The position numbers were made by a program, and so were the translations under genes. The notes beneath the pieces are model-generated. The model saw only the letters and a program-made list of their open reading frames with translations, had not been told where the DNA came from and ran no database searches. Below are positions 25,990 through 39,407 of a stretch of DNA of 64,000 bases, one piece after another (the stretch's first letter is position 1; the number at the start of each line of letters is the position of its first letter). This DNA comes from Isoetes taiwanensis (taxonomy: Eukaryota; Streptophyta; Lycopodiopsida; Isoetales; Isoetaceae), in NCBI GenBank assembly GCA_021234155.1, contig JAJEKV010000021.1, positions 12,771,760-12,835,759 of the forward strand, given 5' to 3'.

Positions 25990-26880
25990 AGACGATACTT
26001 TGAAAATTGTAGTAGGTGTGAGTAAGCTCCTCATGGGTTATGTTTTGGAATTGGTAGTAGGCATAAGTAAGCTCCTCATGAGTGATGCTTTGAAATTGGT
26101 AGTAGGTTGTAATAAGCTTCCTAATAGGATGTGCATAGTAGTAGGTATAAGTAGGCCCTTCATGGGTGATACCTTAGAATTAGTAGTAGGTGTGAATAAG
26201 CTTCCCAATAGGCAGCACTTTAGAATTGGCAATATATGGCAATAAGCTCCTCATAGATTGACAAATGGATGTTGAACCATATGGATGATTGCGATACTTT
26301 GGAACTGGCAGTAGGTCTGGGTCAGCTTCCCATGGGTGATACTTAGGAATTGATAGTAGATGTGAGTAAGATCTTAATGGGTCATACTTTGAAATCGGTA
26401 CTAAGTGCCGATAGCAGGAGTCTGTAAGCTCCAAGTGGGTGATACTTTTGAAATTGGTAGTAGATGTGACTCGTCTCCTCTGTGTGATACTTTCAATTTG
26501 GTAATAGGTATGAGCAAGCTCCTCATACGTGATACTTTGGAATTAGCAGGAATTGGCAATAGGTGTGAGTTAGCTTGTCATAGGCGATACTTTGAAATTG
26601 GTAGTAGACGTGAATAAGCTCATAATGGCTGTGATACGTTGATATTAGTAGTAGGTGTTGGTAGTAGGTGTGTGTAAGCTTCACATGGTTAATACTTTGA
26701 AATTGGTAGTAGAAGTGAGTCAGCTCCTCATGTGATATACTTTGGAATTAGTGGTAGGTATGGGTAAGCTCCTCATGTGCGATACTTTAAAATTGGTAGT
26801 AGACATGGTAAAGGTCCTCATAGGTGTATGGCAATAAGCTCAATATGTGTGCGATACTTTTGATTTGGTAGAGGCCAAGG
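25990..26880. repeat. 45-bp minisatellite, ~18 copies
   Basis: The unit runs GATACTTTGAAATTGGTAGT then AGGTGTGAGTAAGCTCCTCA and TGGGT. Most copies are 45 bp, with a few expanded by insertions. Because 45 is a multiple of three, one frame stays open over several units (reading LVVGISKLLM repeatedly), but stops and indels elsewhere argue against a gene. Confidence 0.88.
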
Positions 26881-28019
26881 CCGAGGAATCAGTGGAGGAC
26901 TTAGTGCAAAAGAAAAGGGCCCACCTACTGCATCTCCATGAACAAAAAGTGACAAAAATAATGTATATGTGCATGCACGGGTGTGGGCCGAGACCGAGGA
27001 GTTAGCGTCAAACTCAAGTCGAGGCTGAACCGAGGAGTCAGTGCAAAAGAAAAGGGCTCGCCCATTTTTTAAGTAATGTTATAAAATAATGGAGTTTACT
27101 GCAGAGCTCTTCAATTATACAATCAATGGCCCTTTTTAGGTTTATTACTATTTTCAATTATGCTTCTTCTTCCCCTTTTTTTTGTCTTAGAACCCTTATT
27201 CTTTTCTCTAACAACTACTCCCCTTTTGTCGAAGGCACGTTATAGTTGCTCAGTGGAAGTTCTAAGGGATTTACCTCCCTTTTATTTTCATTTCATCTTA
27301 TTTTCCTAGTACTACATGCAAGCAAGTCGATGAATATATTATTGGATTGTAGGTCTCAACGAATATAAAAGGTGTGGTGCTTCTTGTAGTTTCAATATTG
27401 CTTTTCTGGAATCCTATATCTGTTGTTGACAATGCCGATTTTACAGAAGTTATTCTTTATAGTAAATTGAAATGAAGAAATATAATATTATCTATCTAGG
27501 TAGATATACAAGGCAATTAGCCTTAAGTTCACCTTGAGATTTTTGATGTAGGTTGTTGGTCATATTGGGTACCAACTATATTACTTTTTGCGAGCCATAT
27601 GTCACATACCTCTAATGAAAATTAGCTCATAGCAATAAGACCCAAGTTGGACATGCAATTGATGATTGCAGGAGCATGAAGAACTGCTATACTACTATAT
27701 CTTTTTGTAGCAACATCAAGGCAACTGGAACTTTCTATTACAGAACATGTATTAAAATTGCATATAAATGCGTATATAAAAATGCCACATAAAAGCTGAT
27801 TATAAAGGTGCATACAAATGTGTGTATAAAAATGCCACATAAAAGCTAATTATAAAAGTGCATATAAAAGTTTAATGACTAATAACAGGACCTGGTATTG
27901 CCATTAATGATATGATATAGGGTGCAATAATATAGGACATGTTACAAAGCATGACATGCCGCGTTGAACATAAAGAGTTCACGGACATGATAAGAGAGTC
28001 TCTACACTTGGTAGTTAGT
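26881..28019. other. Intergenic with small duplications
   Basis: Between 26.88 and 27.06 kb a segment containing AGTGCAAAAGAAAAGGGC occurs twice. At 27.76-27.87 kb a ~51-bp unit containing TATAAAAATGCCACATAAAA is duplicated. No gene seen. Confidence 0.45.
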
Positions 28020-28655
28020 CCGCACCCATCCTTTTTGTGAAGAAGAAGGATGGCAGCTTGAGGATGTGCATAGATTACAGGCAGCTAAACAAGCACACCA
28101 TCAAGAATAAGTATGCACTCCCCAGATCAGACGACCTGATGGATCAGCTCCAAGGCGCGAAGTTTTTCTCCAAGATAGACCTGAGGTCGGGGTACCATCA
28201 GATCAGGATTAAGGAAGAAGACATCCACAAAACAGCATTCAGGACCAGGTATGGGCATTATGAGTTCACCGTAATGCCGTTTGGCTTGTCAAACGCCCCA
28301 GCAACGTTCATGAGGCTTATGAATGACATTTTCAGGAAATTTTTAGATACTTTTGTCATAGTATTCTTTGATGATATTTTGGTGTACAGCAAATCCCTGG
28401 AAGAACACGTACAACACCTAAGGAAAGTGCTCGAGAAGCTAAGAAGGCACCAGTTGTACGCTAAGTTGTCGAAGTGCCACTTCGCAACGGAGAGGGTAGA
28501 ATATCTGGGGCACGTGATCTCAGCAGAGGGGATTTCGACGGATCCTGCCAAGATCGAAGCAGTCATACATTGGCTGGCACCATGGATGTTGCAGTCATCC
28601 ACGAGGTCAGAAGCTTTCTCGGCGTAGCAGGGTATTACAGGAAGTTCGTGAAGCA
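28020..28655 (+). pseudogene. Ty3-type retrotransposon pol fragment (RT)
   Basis: The frame reads [36 protein letters not shown] (motif A aspartate), [13 protein letters not shown] and [14 protein letters not shown], then [20 protein letters not shown] and, after a one-base frame change near 28.57 kb, [18 protein letters not shown]. This is the classic RT order of Ty3 elements; motif C is FFDD instead of the usual YIDD. The protease side and the RNase H/integrase side are both missing, so only about 210 codons survive. Confidence 0.9.
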
Positions 28656-29570
28656 CTGTTAGTCCTGTACGTCCTGGTACAGGACTATTCATGCACACTA
28701 CAGACCAGGTCAGGAACAAGGAGCCACAGTCAGGTCAAGGTCAGGCGTCAAAAGCCCAGCAGAAGATCAAGCAGCAGACCAAGCAGCAGACCACGCAGAA
28801 GGCCACGGGCACACCAAAGAAGAGGCTGAGAACAGACAAGTGACGGGCCGTCAGCGTCAGCGTGATTTCAGGAACCTCAAGAGGCACCGCCAACATTCCT
28901 GCAAATCAGACCTCTTTCCAGGAGTCGGCACCGAGATCTGACAGAGTATCTATATTGGGCCAAAGGCCATTGTACTATATATATGAGTAGAGCTAGCATT
29001 CATGGGCTAGATGAGTTTTTGGTCTTGTCTCCATTCTGTTTCTCTCTATTGCGAGAGCTCATGTACCATCATTGATATCAAAGAGTTTTGTTCTCATCAT
29101 TGTGTTCTCATTGTCATCTTTTGTTCTCTCTCTTTTTCCTTTTCCTTTGTTTCTTTTGCAAATCCCGCGTGACACAACTACCGGATTCTCCTGTTTGATC
29201 CAAGGGTCCTCACAGAGGGCTGTCTTGCAGGAGTTCCCGAACCCAGACCCCAAACACTGTCGCCGCTGCCGGGTCTGATTTCCTTTTCCTTCTTTCTTTT
29301 ACAATGTCTGCTCGTGCTTTCACTCCAGAGGAACTCCTTTGCCAGACGGCGTCTCGTTTGGAGCGCCATCAACGTCGCGAAGTTGCTCGAGATATGTATG
29401 ACACTGGTTATGATATTGAGGAGGCCATATTCGCTCACGAGCTCAGTCAGCGCCACCTACTCCTCGTGTTCACTCTCGTCCTGGTTCTCCTCCAGCGTGT
29501 AAACATTGTTCACAACCTCAGTCACCTCATCATACACATGTTAATGTTAGGTTGTACATGTAAGTAAATA
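28656..29570 (+). mobile_element. LTR/leader-like sequence with short gag-like frame
   Basis: Right at the end of the pol fragment comes TGTTAGTCC, then a perfect 10-bp-arm hairpin (AGTCCTGTAC / GTACAGGACT, 28659-28684). There is a TATATATATGA box near 28976, pyrimidine-rich DNA and a frame at 29304 reading MSARAFTPEELLCQTASRLE. The TG start, the TATA box and an ORF after a leader fit an LTR plus 5' leader and gag start. I could not find the second LTR, a certain primer-binding site or the LTR end, so this is tentative. Confidence 0.4.
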
Positions 29571-29640
29571 GCAAGGTAAATGAGAAATTAAAACAAAGAA
29601 GGCTTTCTATTTTGGAATAGGCTAGATTATTCTAGAATAC

Positions 29641-29817
<177 letters not shown>

Positions 29818-29820
29818 AAA

Positions 29821-32581
29821 AAATAAAGAGAACACTAGAAACGTATGCCCGGCGATGCCGGGCATTAGTCGTGGCATGTGGTATGGGCATGGACTGCTTA
29901 GGTGGAGTAATAGATTGTGTAGATAAGAGAGTGCTTGAATGTAATTGGTAGATATAATGGAACATGTAGGGCAGAATAAAATTCTCGGGTGGAATAGGAT
30001 AGGATGCGTAGGTGGAATGGAATGGATACGATATATTGTAGTGCATATATGGGGTCATATCATGGCATATTTGCATCTAAAACATCAAATGATATGCTAT
30101 TGACATTGTCATTATAGACATGCACTACAACCTGAATCTAAATAGATGAACATCACATCAAAACATCAAAATATTCCTCTAATAACAAAATTATAATTCA
30201 CCTCGCATTGTGTTTCAATTGAAACGCATTGTTTCTTATATGAGGCAATGAAAAAACACATTGTTGCTTATATGAGTCAATGCAAGAGACCCATTTCTAT
30301 TCTACATTTCTCAAAAATAAATGGTCTCATAGGCATAAATTTGGGCTTAAAGTAATGCCCAATTTAAGGAATAAGGAATTATGTTGATTTTATAAATTAT
30401 TTTTAATTGGTCAACTAATGAATCCATTGAATAATTGTGAACCCGTTAGTTCAACTTACTGGGCAACTTACATTTGTTTCAGGAATTGATCGTATAAAAA
30501 TTATGTGATGATTGCAGTCCATGTAGCTAAATCACATAAATAAAGTTGGAGATAAGGGTCACAAACACATTCAAGAATATCTCTATCTTTTTAAGTCTTA
30601 TATTAGGCCCCAAAATGTACTATGACTCGACAATGATTAAAATAGGTGATTGCAAAATTTGACAATGAATCAAGCTCTAGAAACATCCAATACTATTTTT
30701 GATGCAACAAATGGGTCAACTAAAGTTCTAGTAGATGATTCTCTATGCACACCTGGTTCTCTATGTTTAGTTGGATGATTTGCTCCACCTTGACAACCTC
30801 GTAGGTTGACACCTTATCCACACAAACATGGCAACATTGCACACATCATTGCCTAAGATTCTGCAAATAGGGCTTGAGATGACTTCTTCATTTACACTTA
30901 GTGAAGAATAGATAGTCTTTCCTCAAATCAGGGTTGGTTAAGGAGGAAGGGCAAATATGGCATATGCATTTCCTACAATCAAAAGTCAAATATGTGTCAT
31001 TTAGGATTCGTTAAAGCATTTAAAAGAGGAGGGACAAATGTGATATTGCATTGACTAAAAAGCATAGCCAAGAAAATTGGGTTGTGTGTTACCTCAATAG
31101 ATGAAAATGATAGAAAAGCAATAGGATCCCAATGTTGCTTAAAAACTTCACCATCCTTATTTAGATGGACCATCAAGTTGAAGATCCATAAGAATATGTT
31201 TCTTAAAAACTTTACCATCCTTATTTAGATGGACCATCAAGTCGAAGATCTATATTGTGCTTGAGCGTATATTTTATATATTTTGTTGAAGTGCAAGGAC
31301 AAAAAAGTTGAACTATTGATGAAGCCTGCAATCTAGCATTCCAGGCATTTCAAAAATACTTATTTTGATTAAGCTCTAAATTGCCTAGGACTGTCCCATT
31401 ATCTACTCTTGGTAGTAAGATTGTGCCTATATGTCCTCATATCTAAGGTTTAAAGAAGAGATTTTAACGTCACGCCACAAGGCAGCGTCCTATCGGACAT
31501 GTGACACTGTACAACACACCCAGATGGGTCCTGCCCCCACCACTTTACATTGCTGAAGTGGGTCCTTCCCCCACCAACTTTACATTGCATGGCCACTTTC
31601 ACAACGAGGCGTTGAACCCGTGACCTTGGGTATGGCAGTTTAACGTCTTACCCGTGACCTTGGGTATGGCAGTTTAAAGAAAATGCACTTTCTGTTGTTG
31701 CATATATTCATAAGTACTTCACAAAATAACTCATATGGTAATTGCTTCAAGGAAACAGTGTCGTTTGTCATCTTGTTAAACAAATAAAAGTTCCTTTATA
31801 ATGTTTTTGCATATTATCATCCCGACATTTTCAGCAGTCATGTCCATAAGGCAAACCGTTCTTGCTTGGTATCCTAGCATGATGGTCTCATCCATTTGCC
31901 ATCAAATTAATCAACCAAAGGAGATATTCCCCTTCACCTGGTCCAATGTAAGTATTACAGGCAAAAGGATGGTTAGCCAAGCTGATACTAAAGCAGAGAT
32001 AATAGATCTACAACATACACATTACACAATCAAAGTGCCAATATATAATCCTTATGGTCAGGATATAAACTCTTCCATGGGATTGCTTTCAGTATAAGCA
32101 CAAAGTTAGTGAGACAAAAAAATGCTTAGCAAATGGCTCTAGATCTGTTCAAATTCTCTCGTCCTTCTCCTTTTATGTGCTCTTTGATTTGTGACTTATC
32201 CAGCTAGTTTCTGAAATTCTGAATGGCTCTAAATCAGTTTAAATTCTCTCCTCCTCCTTTTATATGCTCTTTGATTTGTGACTATCTCGCTAGTTTCTTG
32301 TGCATCCTTCATGGTGGAAGAGCACCGCCTAATGCAATGGTCCAGACCTATCAACTGTTTCTAAAAATACAGAATATAATATTTTGGGATAGCTAGCAAC
32401 CATGCCATTGCTAAGAAATGGCCGATGCAGCACTGGAAATCTGAGTAAGCATCACCATCTAGCAAGGATACCATGACCGTCACCAAGTTCTGATTTTATC
32501 CATGATAAAATATCAAGATATCCTGTCACCTTTGATATACACATTATGCCCTTAAACTACTTGGTTTTGTTGCACACCAAC
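29821..32581. other. Intergenic, no gene seen
   Basis: AT-rich. At 31.14-31.25 kb a ~55-bp phrase (ACCATCCTTATTTAGATGGA, CCATCAAGT) is duplicated. At 31.61-31.68 kb ACCCGTGACCTTGGGTATGG is duplicated; on the minus strand it reads like a tRNA-type B box. It could hold introns or exons of the minus-strand gene that begins upstream at 33.5 kb, but I found none that join in frame. Confidence 0.35.
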
Positions 32582-33530
32582 CTTTCTGATTAACTTTTGC
32601 TGCAATATTCATCAAGGCTTGGGAAATGGCTCTATCTTCTGCTACAAACCCCTTGCAATCTTCCAATGGTTCATCTGCTACATCATCCAAGCATTTCTTA
32701 TTCCCTGTAACCAATTCCTTAAAAAAAGAAATCTCCTTCGAAGGCAAAGTTGCACCAACCTTTGGATGTTCTCCAGCCAAAACCTTTAACTTACAAATGA
32801 CAATAGCCCACTCCACCAGAATGTTAAATTGCTTGATGTGCAGTAAGGGTACAACATCAAGCTTGTATCTTACAAAGGCCAGCAGCCCAGTTTGTAGATT
32901 TTGGTGGAGCAATTTATTTCTTCCTTCATTCTTAATTGCCGGAGTACCTCTGCAAAAACCCATAACGGTAAGCAAAATGGAGGTGCATTCAAACAAAGGG
33001 AAAACAAAGGACATCAAAGTTCAATTTTAATTTGGCAAAAAGCTCTTTAGAGGATTTAAGGCAAGGGGTTTCAACCTGCATGTATGTGCTTTTAAGGAAA
33101 TAACTCCAACTTCGCTTCGGATAAGAATAAACAAAATAAAAATACCCCGATTGAATGTTGTCGCGCCTCATCTCCCATCGTCTGGTGCAATCTATAGTGG
33201 CCTTGAGCAGCTTGCTCCAATATAGCCAAGGTGCTATTGTGGGCCCTAAATCCATCCATCACATTGAATATGAAAGGCCTCTGAAAATCCTAAACCTGAC
33301 TGTGGTGGCCTGGGTTTCTAAAATAGTGGTGGCTGCAAAAAAAAAAAAATCTTATAAAATCTTGAGATTCTACCATAATTCTGCAGAGAATATTTATGAG
33401 AACATCCATGCAAACCATGTGAGTCAGTTTAGCAAATACAGTTAAGGCCACATTATTTATTGCAAGAGCCTAAGCTTACCATATTGACCCACAATGACCC
33501 CACTGATGGAGTCCCAACTGCTCTGCTCAA
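32582..33530 (-). CDS. Partial multi-exon gene, unrecognised product
   Basis: Probable coding exons on the minus strand: about 33530-33482 (reading WDSISGVIVGQY, donor GTAAGC); 33280-33146 (RPFIFNVMDGFRAHNSTLAI to ARQHSIG, exactly 45 codons); about 33075-33010 (VETPCLKSSKELFAKLKLNF); and about 32947-32582 (TPAIKNEGRNKLLHQNLQTG, YKLDVVPLLHIKQFNILVEW, to MNIAAKVNQK, donor AAAG|GTTGGT). The last exon is open for 120 codons and is the strongest. I see no start or stop of the gene, and more exons must lie outside these. The sequence is helical and leucine-rich, and I do not recognise the family. It could be part of the same gene as 18.5-19.9 kb only with a very long intron, which the ATG found there makes unlikely. 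Confidence 0.45.
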
Positions 33531-36500
33531 AAAAACATAAAACTTGCAGCTTCTATAAAATGCAAGACAAATAGAACAGAGTTTAGGTGTTAGGGTTCTA
33601 CCTGCCTAGCAATTATGATGGTTGTGGCGATGGATCAACAGCTTCAAAGACCGTTTTTGTCGGCTATGCTCCTGTGATCTGCTCTTGCATTGCAACAAAA
33701 CATAAATGATGGAAGGCTTGAACAATAAATATTACAAACATGATGACTTTTTCAACTATTTATGAAGGCATCAGTGTATTCAAAGCAAAGCAATGATTTT
33801 GTAAAGGTAATTGTATGGCTTTCCATGCTTCTGACCACAAAAGACTTTCATCATGTGGCCTTGTTGGCTACTATTCTTACACAATGTGCAACTATTTAAA
33901 AGCAAGAACTAAATGGATTGACCTTACTGCGCAAACTTTATATTCTCACATCAAGCTGTTTGGTGAACTCCACCACACTACATAATAAAAGGGATCACTA
34001 TATAAATCTAAATAGAACAAAAAAAGGAAGGACTAACCATGCAACCATGCAAAATACAGAGCCCCCATGATATTACCTCCTGCAAAAAATAAAATTTGCA
34101 TAAGCCAAGAGTGGTTGGTACTTCATTTCCAACACAAATATACTTGTGTTTGCCAAATGTTTTGCAAAATTCTAGCTTACCGAGTCTGATTGCAACTCAC
34201 ATTGAAACTCACAGATTTGATAATGCAAAAATTGTCCATTTCCAATCCCTGTTACTATCTCATAGTTTGTATTTGCAAAAAGATTCAGAACCACATGATT
34301 TGCATCATAGCCCACGACTTGCTTTGGTGATGGCAAACCATTACTAATGTTCGTAGCTCACTCTTATTGGATTTGTCGACCATGGATCTACATTAAAGCC
34401 ACAAAGGTCAGTTTTCTGAACGATCAAAGCATTTGCAAAAGAATCTAGTTCTACAAAAAAATTTACACTTCATGACATACATGATCAATGCCAGAATCAT
34501 TTTGGCTTCCCAAAAACATGGGCTCTCATTCTGCTTTATTCAATCAAGAAACAGGTAGGGCAGTATTTGGGTTGCTTGACTTCGTGATAAGAAATGATGA
34601 TCTGTTGTAGGTCCAGTAAAGAATGGCTATAGGCTGCCTCATAGAAGCTCCCACCTCCGACAATGGCTGTTGCCTTGCTCCATCGGACATCCCCCGTGAG
34701 AAAAAATATTAGAGTATACTTGTCCCTATTGAGAAATAGACCTCGGCAAATCGTCAAAAATAACTTCAAAAACCTTCATGTAGTAAGAATTTTTTTGACT
34801 AAAACGGCCAAAGCATAGAAACCTTTTCTGCTCTGAGCTCTGGACAGAAATCAACACCAGTTCCCAGCTCTTTTTTTTTACCGACCATGCTTGTACAGAT
34901 TTGCCGATTTTGTAAGGTGCTCGGAGATGTGCAAAGAGATGGTTAATGTTGGGCATTCAACCTCATAAAACTTTCAATCCGTAACTATACAGTACCTGCA
35001 GAATATATAAGATATGCTTCAATCCACAGTAGCATAATGCAGAAAAAATACATGAAGAACAGCATATAACTTACCCAAAGAATTTAAGGTTTGCTGTGCT
35101 CTGCTCTGCTTGGCGACCTCTGCTTGTAAAATCCGCACAGCAGCTTGCAAGTGCAACTAATCTCGTTCTCCTTATAAAAGTCTACTAACCCCTAAGCTGC
35201 TGCACCTCTTCTTATGCTTAGCAGCATCTGAAACGCTCGCTGCCTGCATCCCCAGTTAAATGCATGAAATGCAAACGGGTCAACACACAGTTTATGTCGG
35301 ACCTAGATGAAAATTTTACCTTCTGTGATCCAAAGCCATAGCAGCATCCCTAGAATCCCGTTTCTCTCTATCCGCCCATTCTTTGGGAAGGATATCTCAG
35401 AACATCCTGAGCAGAGTTTTTCGGGGACCTAGACCTGGGCTTCGGGACGTAGCAGAAATATGTTGCTCTTTATGTTTTGTATTGGGTTCTGGTGTTGCCC
35501 ATTCCTATTGACAACTGAGCCTGAATTAGGGAGCAAGAAGCTAAGAATCGATGTTGTATGCCAGATCTCTGAGTTGCGGCTAATGGCGGGCTTCCATTCC
35601 AACAAAAATTTCAAACCCAAAAAAAAATACCACAAAAAAATAAAGTCCCGCAAGCGGGAGAGAGAAACGCCGCATGCGGCGTAAGATGCGGCGTTCCCTT
35701 GGCACGGAACCCAACCCACTTCAAAAATAAAAAAGAAGATGTATTCCAAAATACAAAACAAGTAGCAAACTCACTGACAGTTCCCATAACCAGTTTGTGT
35801 AGAAGAACCAAAATGTTGTTTGAAGTTGGCTTCAACAAGGCCAGTATGAAACTTGTAGTGCTTGGGGGTGATCATCATATCGTTGTCCTTTATTTTAAAA
35901 CCATAAATGATATTTTCACATACAAGGTACTATTATCAAGCATTAAGACTTCACTCTACCAGTTTAGTGCATTCCCCTTGAACAATAGACTGTTTTGATC
36001 GACCAAACTTAATTGTGTTGGTATTAGCCTTTATAATATATGCACATGGCATATTATTACAAAATGGCAGATCCAAAGTACACGTACACATGGGCAAATC
36101 AGGTAAGGCGGTGATTTTCATGGATTAAAACCATATGAGGGAGGAATAACAGATCAGATAACGCAGAGCCTTTTGCAAAAGCGAAATCGGTTGTTGAAGA
36201 GGAACCTTCTCGGATTGATCTACACAGGCCCGGCACAGGCCGAAGCTTGAAGGCTTGGATTCGTGACCAGTGGCATCAAGCAACCTGACTTTCTTGAGGA
36301 TAACTTTTTTTGAGTTGCTGTTAGAGCGCTTGGGTTAGATTGTAGCTATATCCACATATTGTTCTTCTAATTGCATTATTAATGGAAGTTGTCACTATTG
36401 CAATGAGCTTTTTTTATAGTGTAAATGAAGATCTGGATGGCGCGACAACAATGATCATGCTTCTTGATCATGAGGATTGAGCATCAGCTTCTTGATTATG

Positions 36501-36713
36501 AGGATATGATGAATAGGGAGAAAACACGTCCACAATTCCTTTTTGGTCAATGTTAACATATGTATTAAGATTGCCAAGAGGAACTATGACATGTGTCAGA
36601 TATGGCAATGGAATATTAGATCACGACCAGTGCATTGGTGGTTCCATTATGAAGGATTTGTGAGCAAGCAGATCGCACCTGTTTTAAGGATAAGGACTTC
36701 CCATTAAATTTTT
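33531..36713. other. Intergenic or intronic, no supported exon
   Basis: It contains only short frames on both strands. Near 35.65-35.69 kb there are GC-rich palindromes (CCCGCAAGCGGG; CGCCGCATGCGGCG). It may include upstream exons of the minus-strand gene at 33.5 kb; none could be joined with confidence. Confidence 0.3.
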
Positions 36714-36827
36714 GTTAGAGATAATGTTCGCCCGCAGGCCCTTACGCAGGGTAAGGACATGGCGAGTCCGGCAGGGCGAGCTTGGTCTGCACCCCGTGTA
36801 AGGGCCTGCGGGCGAACATTTTCTAAC
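36714..36827. mobile_element. Hairpin with ~33-bp inverted arms
   Basis: The left arm GTTAGAGATAATGTTCGCCC plus GCAGGCCCTTACGC (36714-36747) is matched by the reverse complement of the right arm (about 36796-36827), with a two-base gap and one mismatch. The ~48-nt loop is GC-rich. It is followed by CGTAAAGTTAAGGGGGGAGG, a phrase also found at 20.07 kb. This is probably a small fold-back or MITE-type element. Confidence 0.7.
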
Positions 36828-37151
36828 GTAAAGTTAAGGGGGGAGGATCTAAAGGAGCAAAGAATTAAGAGGCAAAAAATAGAGCATCTAAAGCAGGCTT
36901 GGTCATTCTTTGCAAAGATATGTAAAGCCGAAAGGGTTACGGCTTCCAGGTTCAAAATCTGCCATAGCCGTCTCAAAATTCCACATAGCCTCCTGACTAT
37001 GCTCAGAGAAACAGGGGGCAAATTTTGGAATGCCCTAATCTGGTAGGGGGCTATAGTCTGCTCCCTAATAGCCTTGTTAAACGACCAGAGATTACTCTCT
37101 CTCCTTATCTCTCATGCTATACGGTATAAAAATTATCTCTCGCCATATAGC

Positions 37152-37718
<567 letters not shown>

Positions 37719-37795
37719 CGAGAGAGAGAGAGAGAGGGAGGGAGGGAGGGAGGGAGGGAGGGAGGGAGGGAGGGAGGGAGGAGAGAGAGAGAGAA
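37719..37795. repeat. (GA)n/(GGGA)n microsatellite
   Basis: GA repeats, then about ten GGGA units, then GA again, bordering the 5' truncation point of LINE-C. Confidence 0.93.
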
Positions 37796-37796
37796 A

Positions 37797-37915
37797 AGCC
37801 TCAGCCACATGTGAGCCGAGAGACCATGAGAGATGGTTTGAGAGACAAAATGAGAGGAGAGATTATGAGAGGAATATAATTCGCCCCTAACTGCTGTTAG
37901 GGGCGTTTCCATTAA
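37797..37915. mobile_element. Harbinger-like end module, inverted copy
   Basis: GCCACATGTGAG, then GAGAGACCATGAGAGATGG, GAGAGACAAAATGAGAG and the palindrome at 37883-37904 followed by GTTTCCATTAA. This is the reverse complement of the arrangement at 10.9 kb. Confidence 0.6.
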
Positions 37916-38191
37916 TCAATTGGCCGTTAAGCCTAACGCCCCGAAAAAATTATGGAGCCAGTTTTTGGAGGCCGGAATTTCTGACCTTAATTCCGGGCTC
38001 TGTTCAAGGTTGGCGGGCTCCAAGAATCAGAGCTCCAAAATCCTTCCCTCCTAGCATCGCATTCAACGCCAATTGTGAATCCGGTAAGAATTTTTTGAAT
38101 TTCTTTACTTCAATTCATTAATTGCTTTGGTAATAGCCACATTCTTAGCATCTAACTGCTTGAAAAATTAGACACAAATTGTCTCAAGAAC

Positions 38192-39407
38192 ATGACGAAG
38201 GCAATCAGATCCTCCATGCTGAATGCTAAGAAGCCTTTTGTTCCCTCGAGGACCGAGAAATTGGCTCCTAGAAGAACTAAAAGGATGATTGGATCAGTTT
38301 CCCAATCTGTGGCCATTGAGATAAATTCTGAACCTGCACGGGCTTCCAATTGTAGTGCAAGGGGAAAGAAGAGGGATCAGCCAGAAGATGGATTGCCTGA
38401 GGTTCAACCTGAACCCCTCCCCAATGAATTAGCCTTAGTTGTGCATGAAAACAATTCTGTTGCTCTTAACCCGGCCAAGAAAAGGAAAGCTCCTGTAGAT
38501 TGGTCAGACAATGCAATCTCCACCATGCTTGCTTTGATGAAGGAGTACAAGGTTCATAATAATGGAAGTATTAATATTTCTTCAAGCCAATGGAGAGAGA
38601 TTATGGTGAAATTACAACCCACAGTTCATGGGCTTGAAGATTTGAGACAGTTAAGGAACAAGTGGGATAAATTGCAGATAAAATTCAGGGATGAGAAAGA
38701 AGCATCCGAAAGAACTGGCTCTGAGCCATCTAGCTAGCCTTGGTTTGAAGCTATGGAGGATTTGAAACATGGAGTTACAAATGAAAGGGACATTCCAGGT
38801 GCAGGGGATGATGGGGAATTTGGGGCCGAGGCATTTGAGGATGCTGGTATATTTCCAAACACCTACATATCTGATGCATTCTATGAGACAATTGGAACAA
38901 ATGCTTCTTTCGTGGAGGAAGAATTTATAAACATTGCAGATGATAACCCTGTCAGCCCTGTTGCAAATGAAGGAAATGGAAGCAAAGACAATTCAAGTGC
39001 TCATGAAAAAAAATTCTAGCAAATATACTCCGAGTGCTTTCAATCCTTCTGACACAAGTCCTCGGTCTGCTGCATGCAATCAGCCAGGGGTTAATGGTAA
39101 GCCAACAACTAAAAAGAGATCTCGGGTTCATATTGATGAAGAAATTGCAGCAGGGATATCAAACATGGCTAATAGCTTTGGAGAAAATGAAAAAAGGAAA
39201 TTAGATTTCATGAAAGAAGAATCTGTTAAAAAGCATGAATTGATCAGGGAGTTGGAGTCCATGAGGTCTACCAATACTTTGAAGATAATGGCTACAATGA
39301 CAGAAAGCATTTGTCAAATGACCAAAGCACATGGAAAACTAGTGTTGTCTTCTTCAAAATCTTCTTCCTCGACTATTGCCATAGGATCCTCGAGCTCGTT
39401 CTCTTGA
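38192..39407 (+). pseudogene. Myb/SANT-like DNA-binding protein of PIF/Harbinger
   Basis: It starts at the ATG at 38192. A basic N-terminus is followed near residues 105-170 by VDWSDNAISTMLALMKEYKV and LRQLRNKWDKLQIKFRDEKE, a Myb/SANT-like (trihelix) DNA-binding domain of the kind that accompanies Harbinger transposases and helps them bind the element ends. An in-frame TAG at 38735 interrupts right before PWFEAMEDL, and the frame then continues to 39019. A slip in an A run near 39007-39013 shifts to a third frame ending at 39407 (IDEEIAAGISNMANSFGENE, then a serine-rich tail). With the stop and the shift it cannot make a full protein unless they are sequencing errors. Its last ~90 bp overlap the transposase remnant on the other strand. 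Confidence 0.75.

Noticed and set aside
30997-32097. Short frames at 30997-31218 (-) and 31801-32097 (+) as exons
   Set aside because: No splice-compatible joins to the minus-strand gene at 32.6 kb and no recognisable sequence.
35429-35761. Minus-strand frame of 110 codons as a membrane protein
   Set aside because: The hydrophobic stretch comes from T-rich DNA complementing A runs, and the GC palindromes inside it suggest non-coding DNA.
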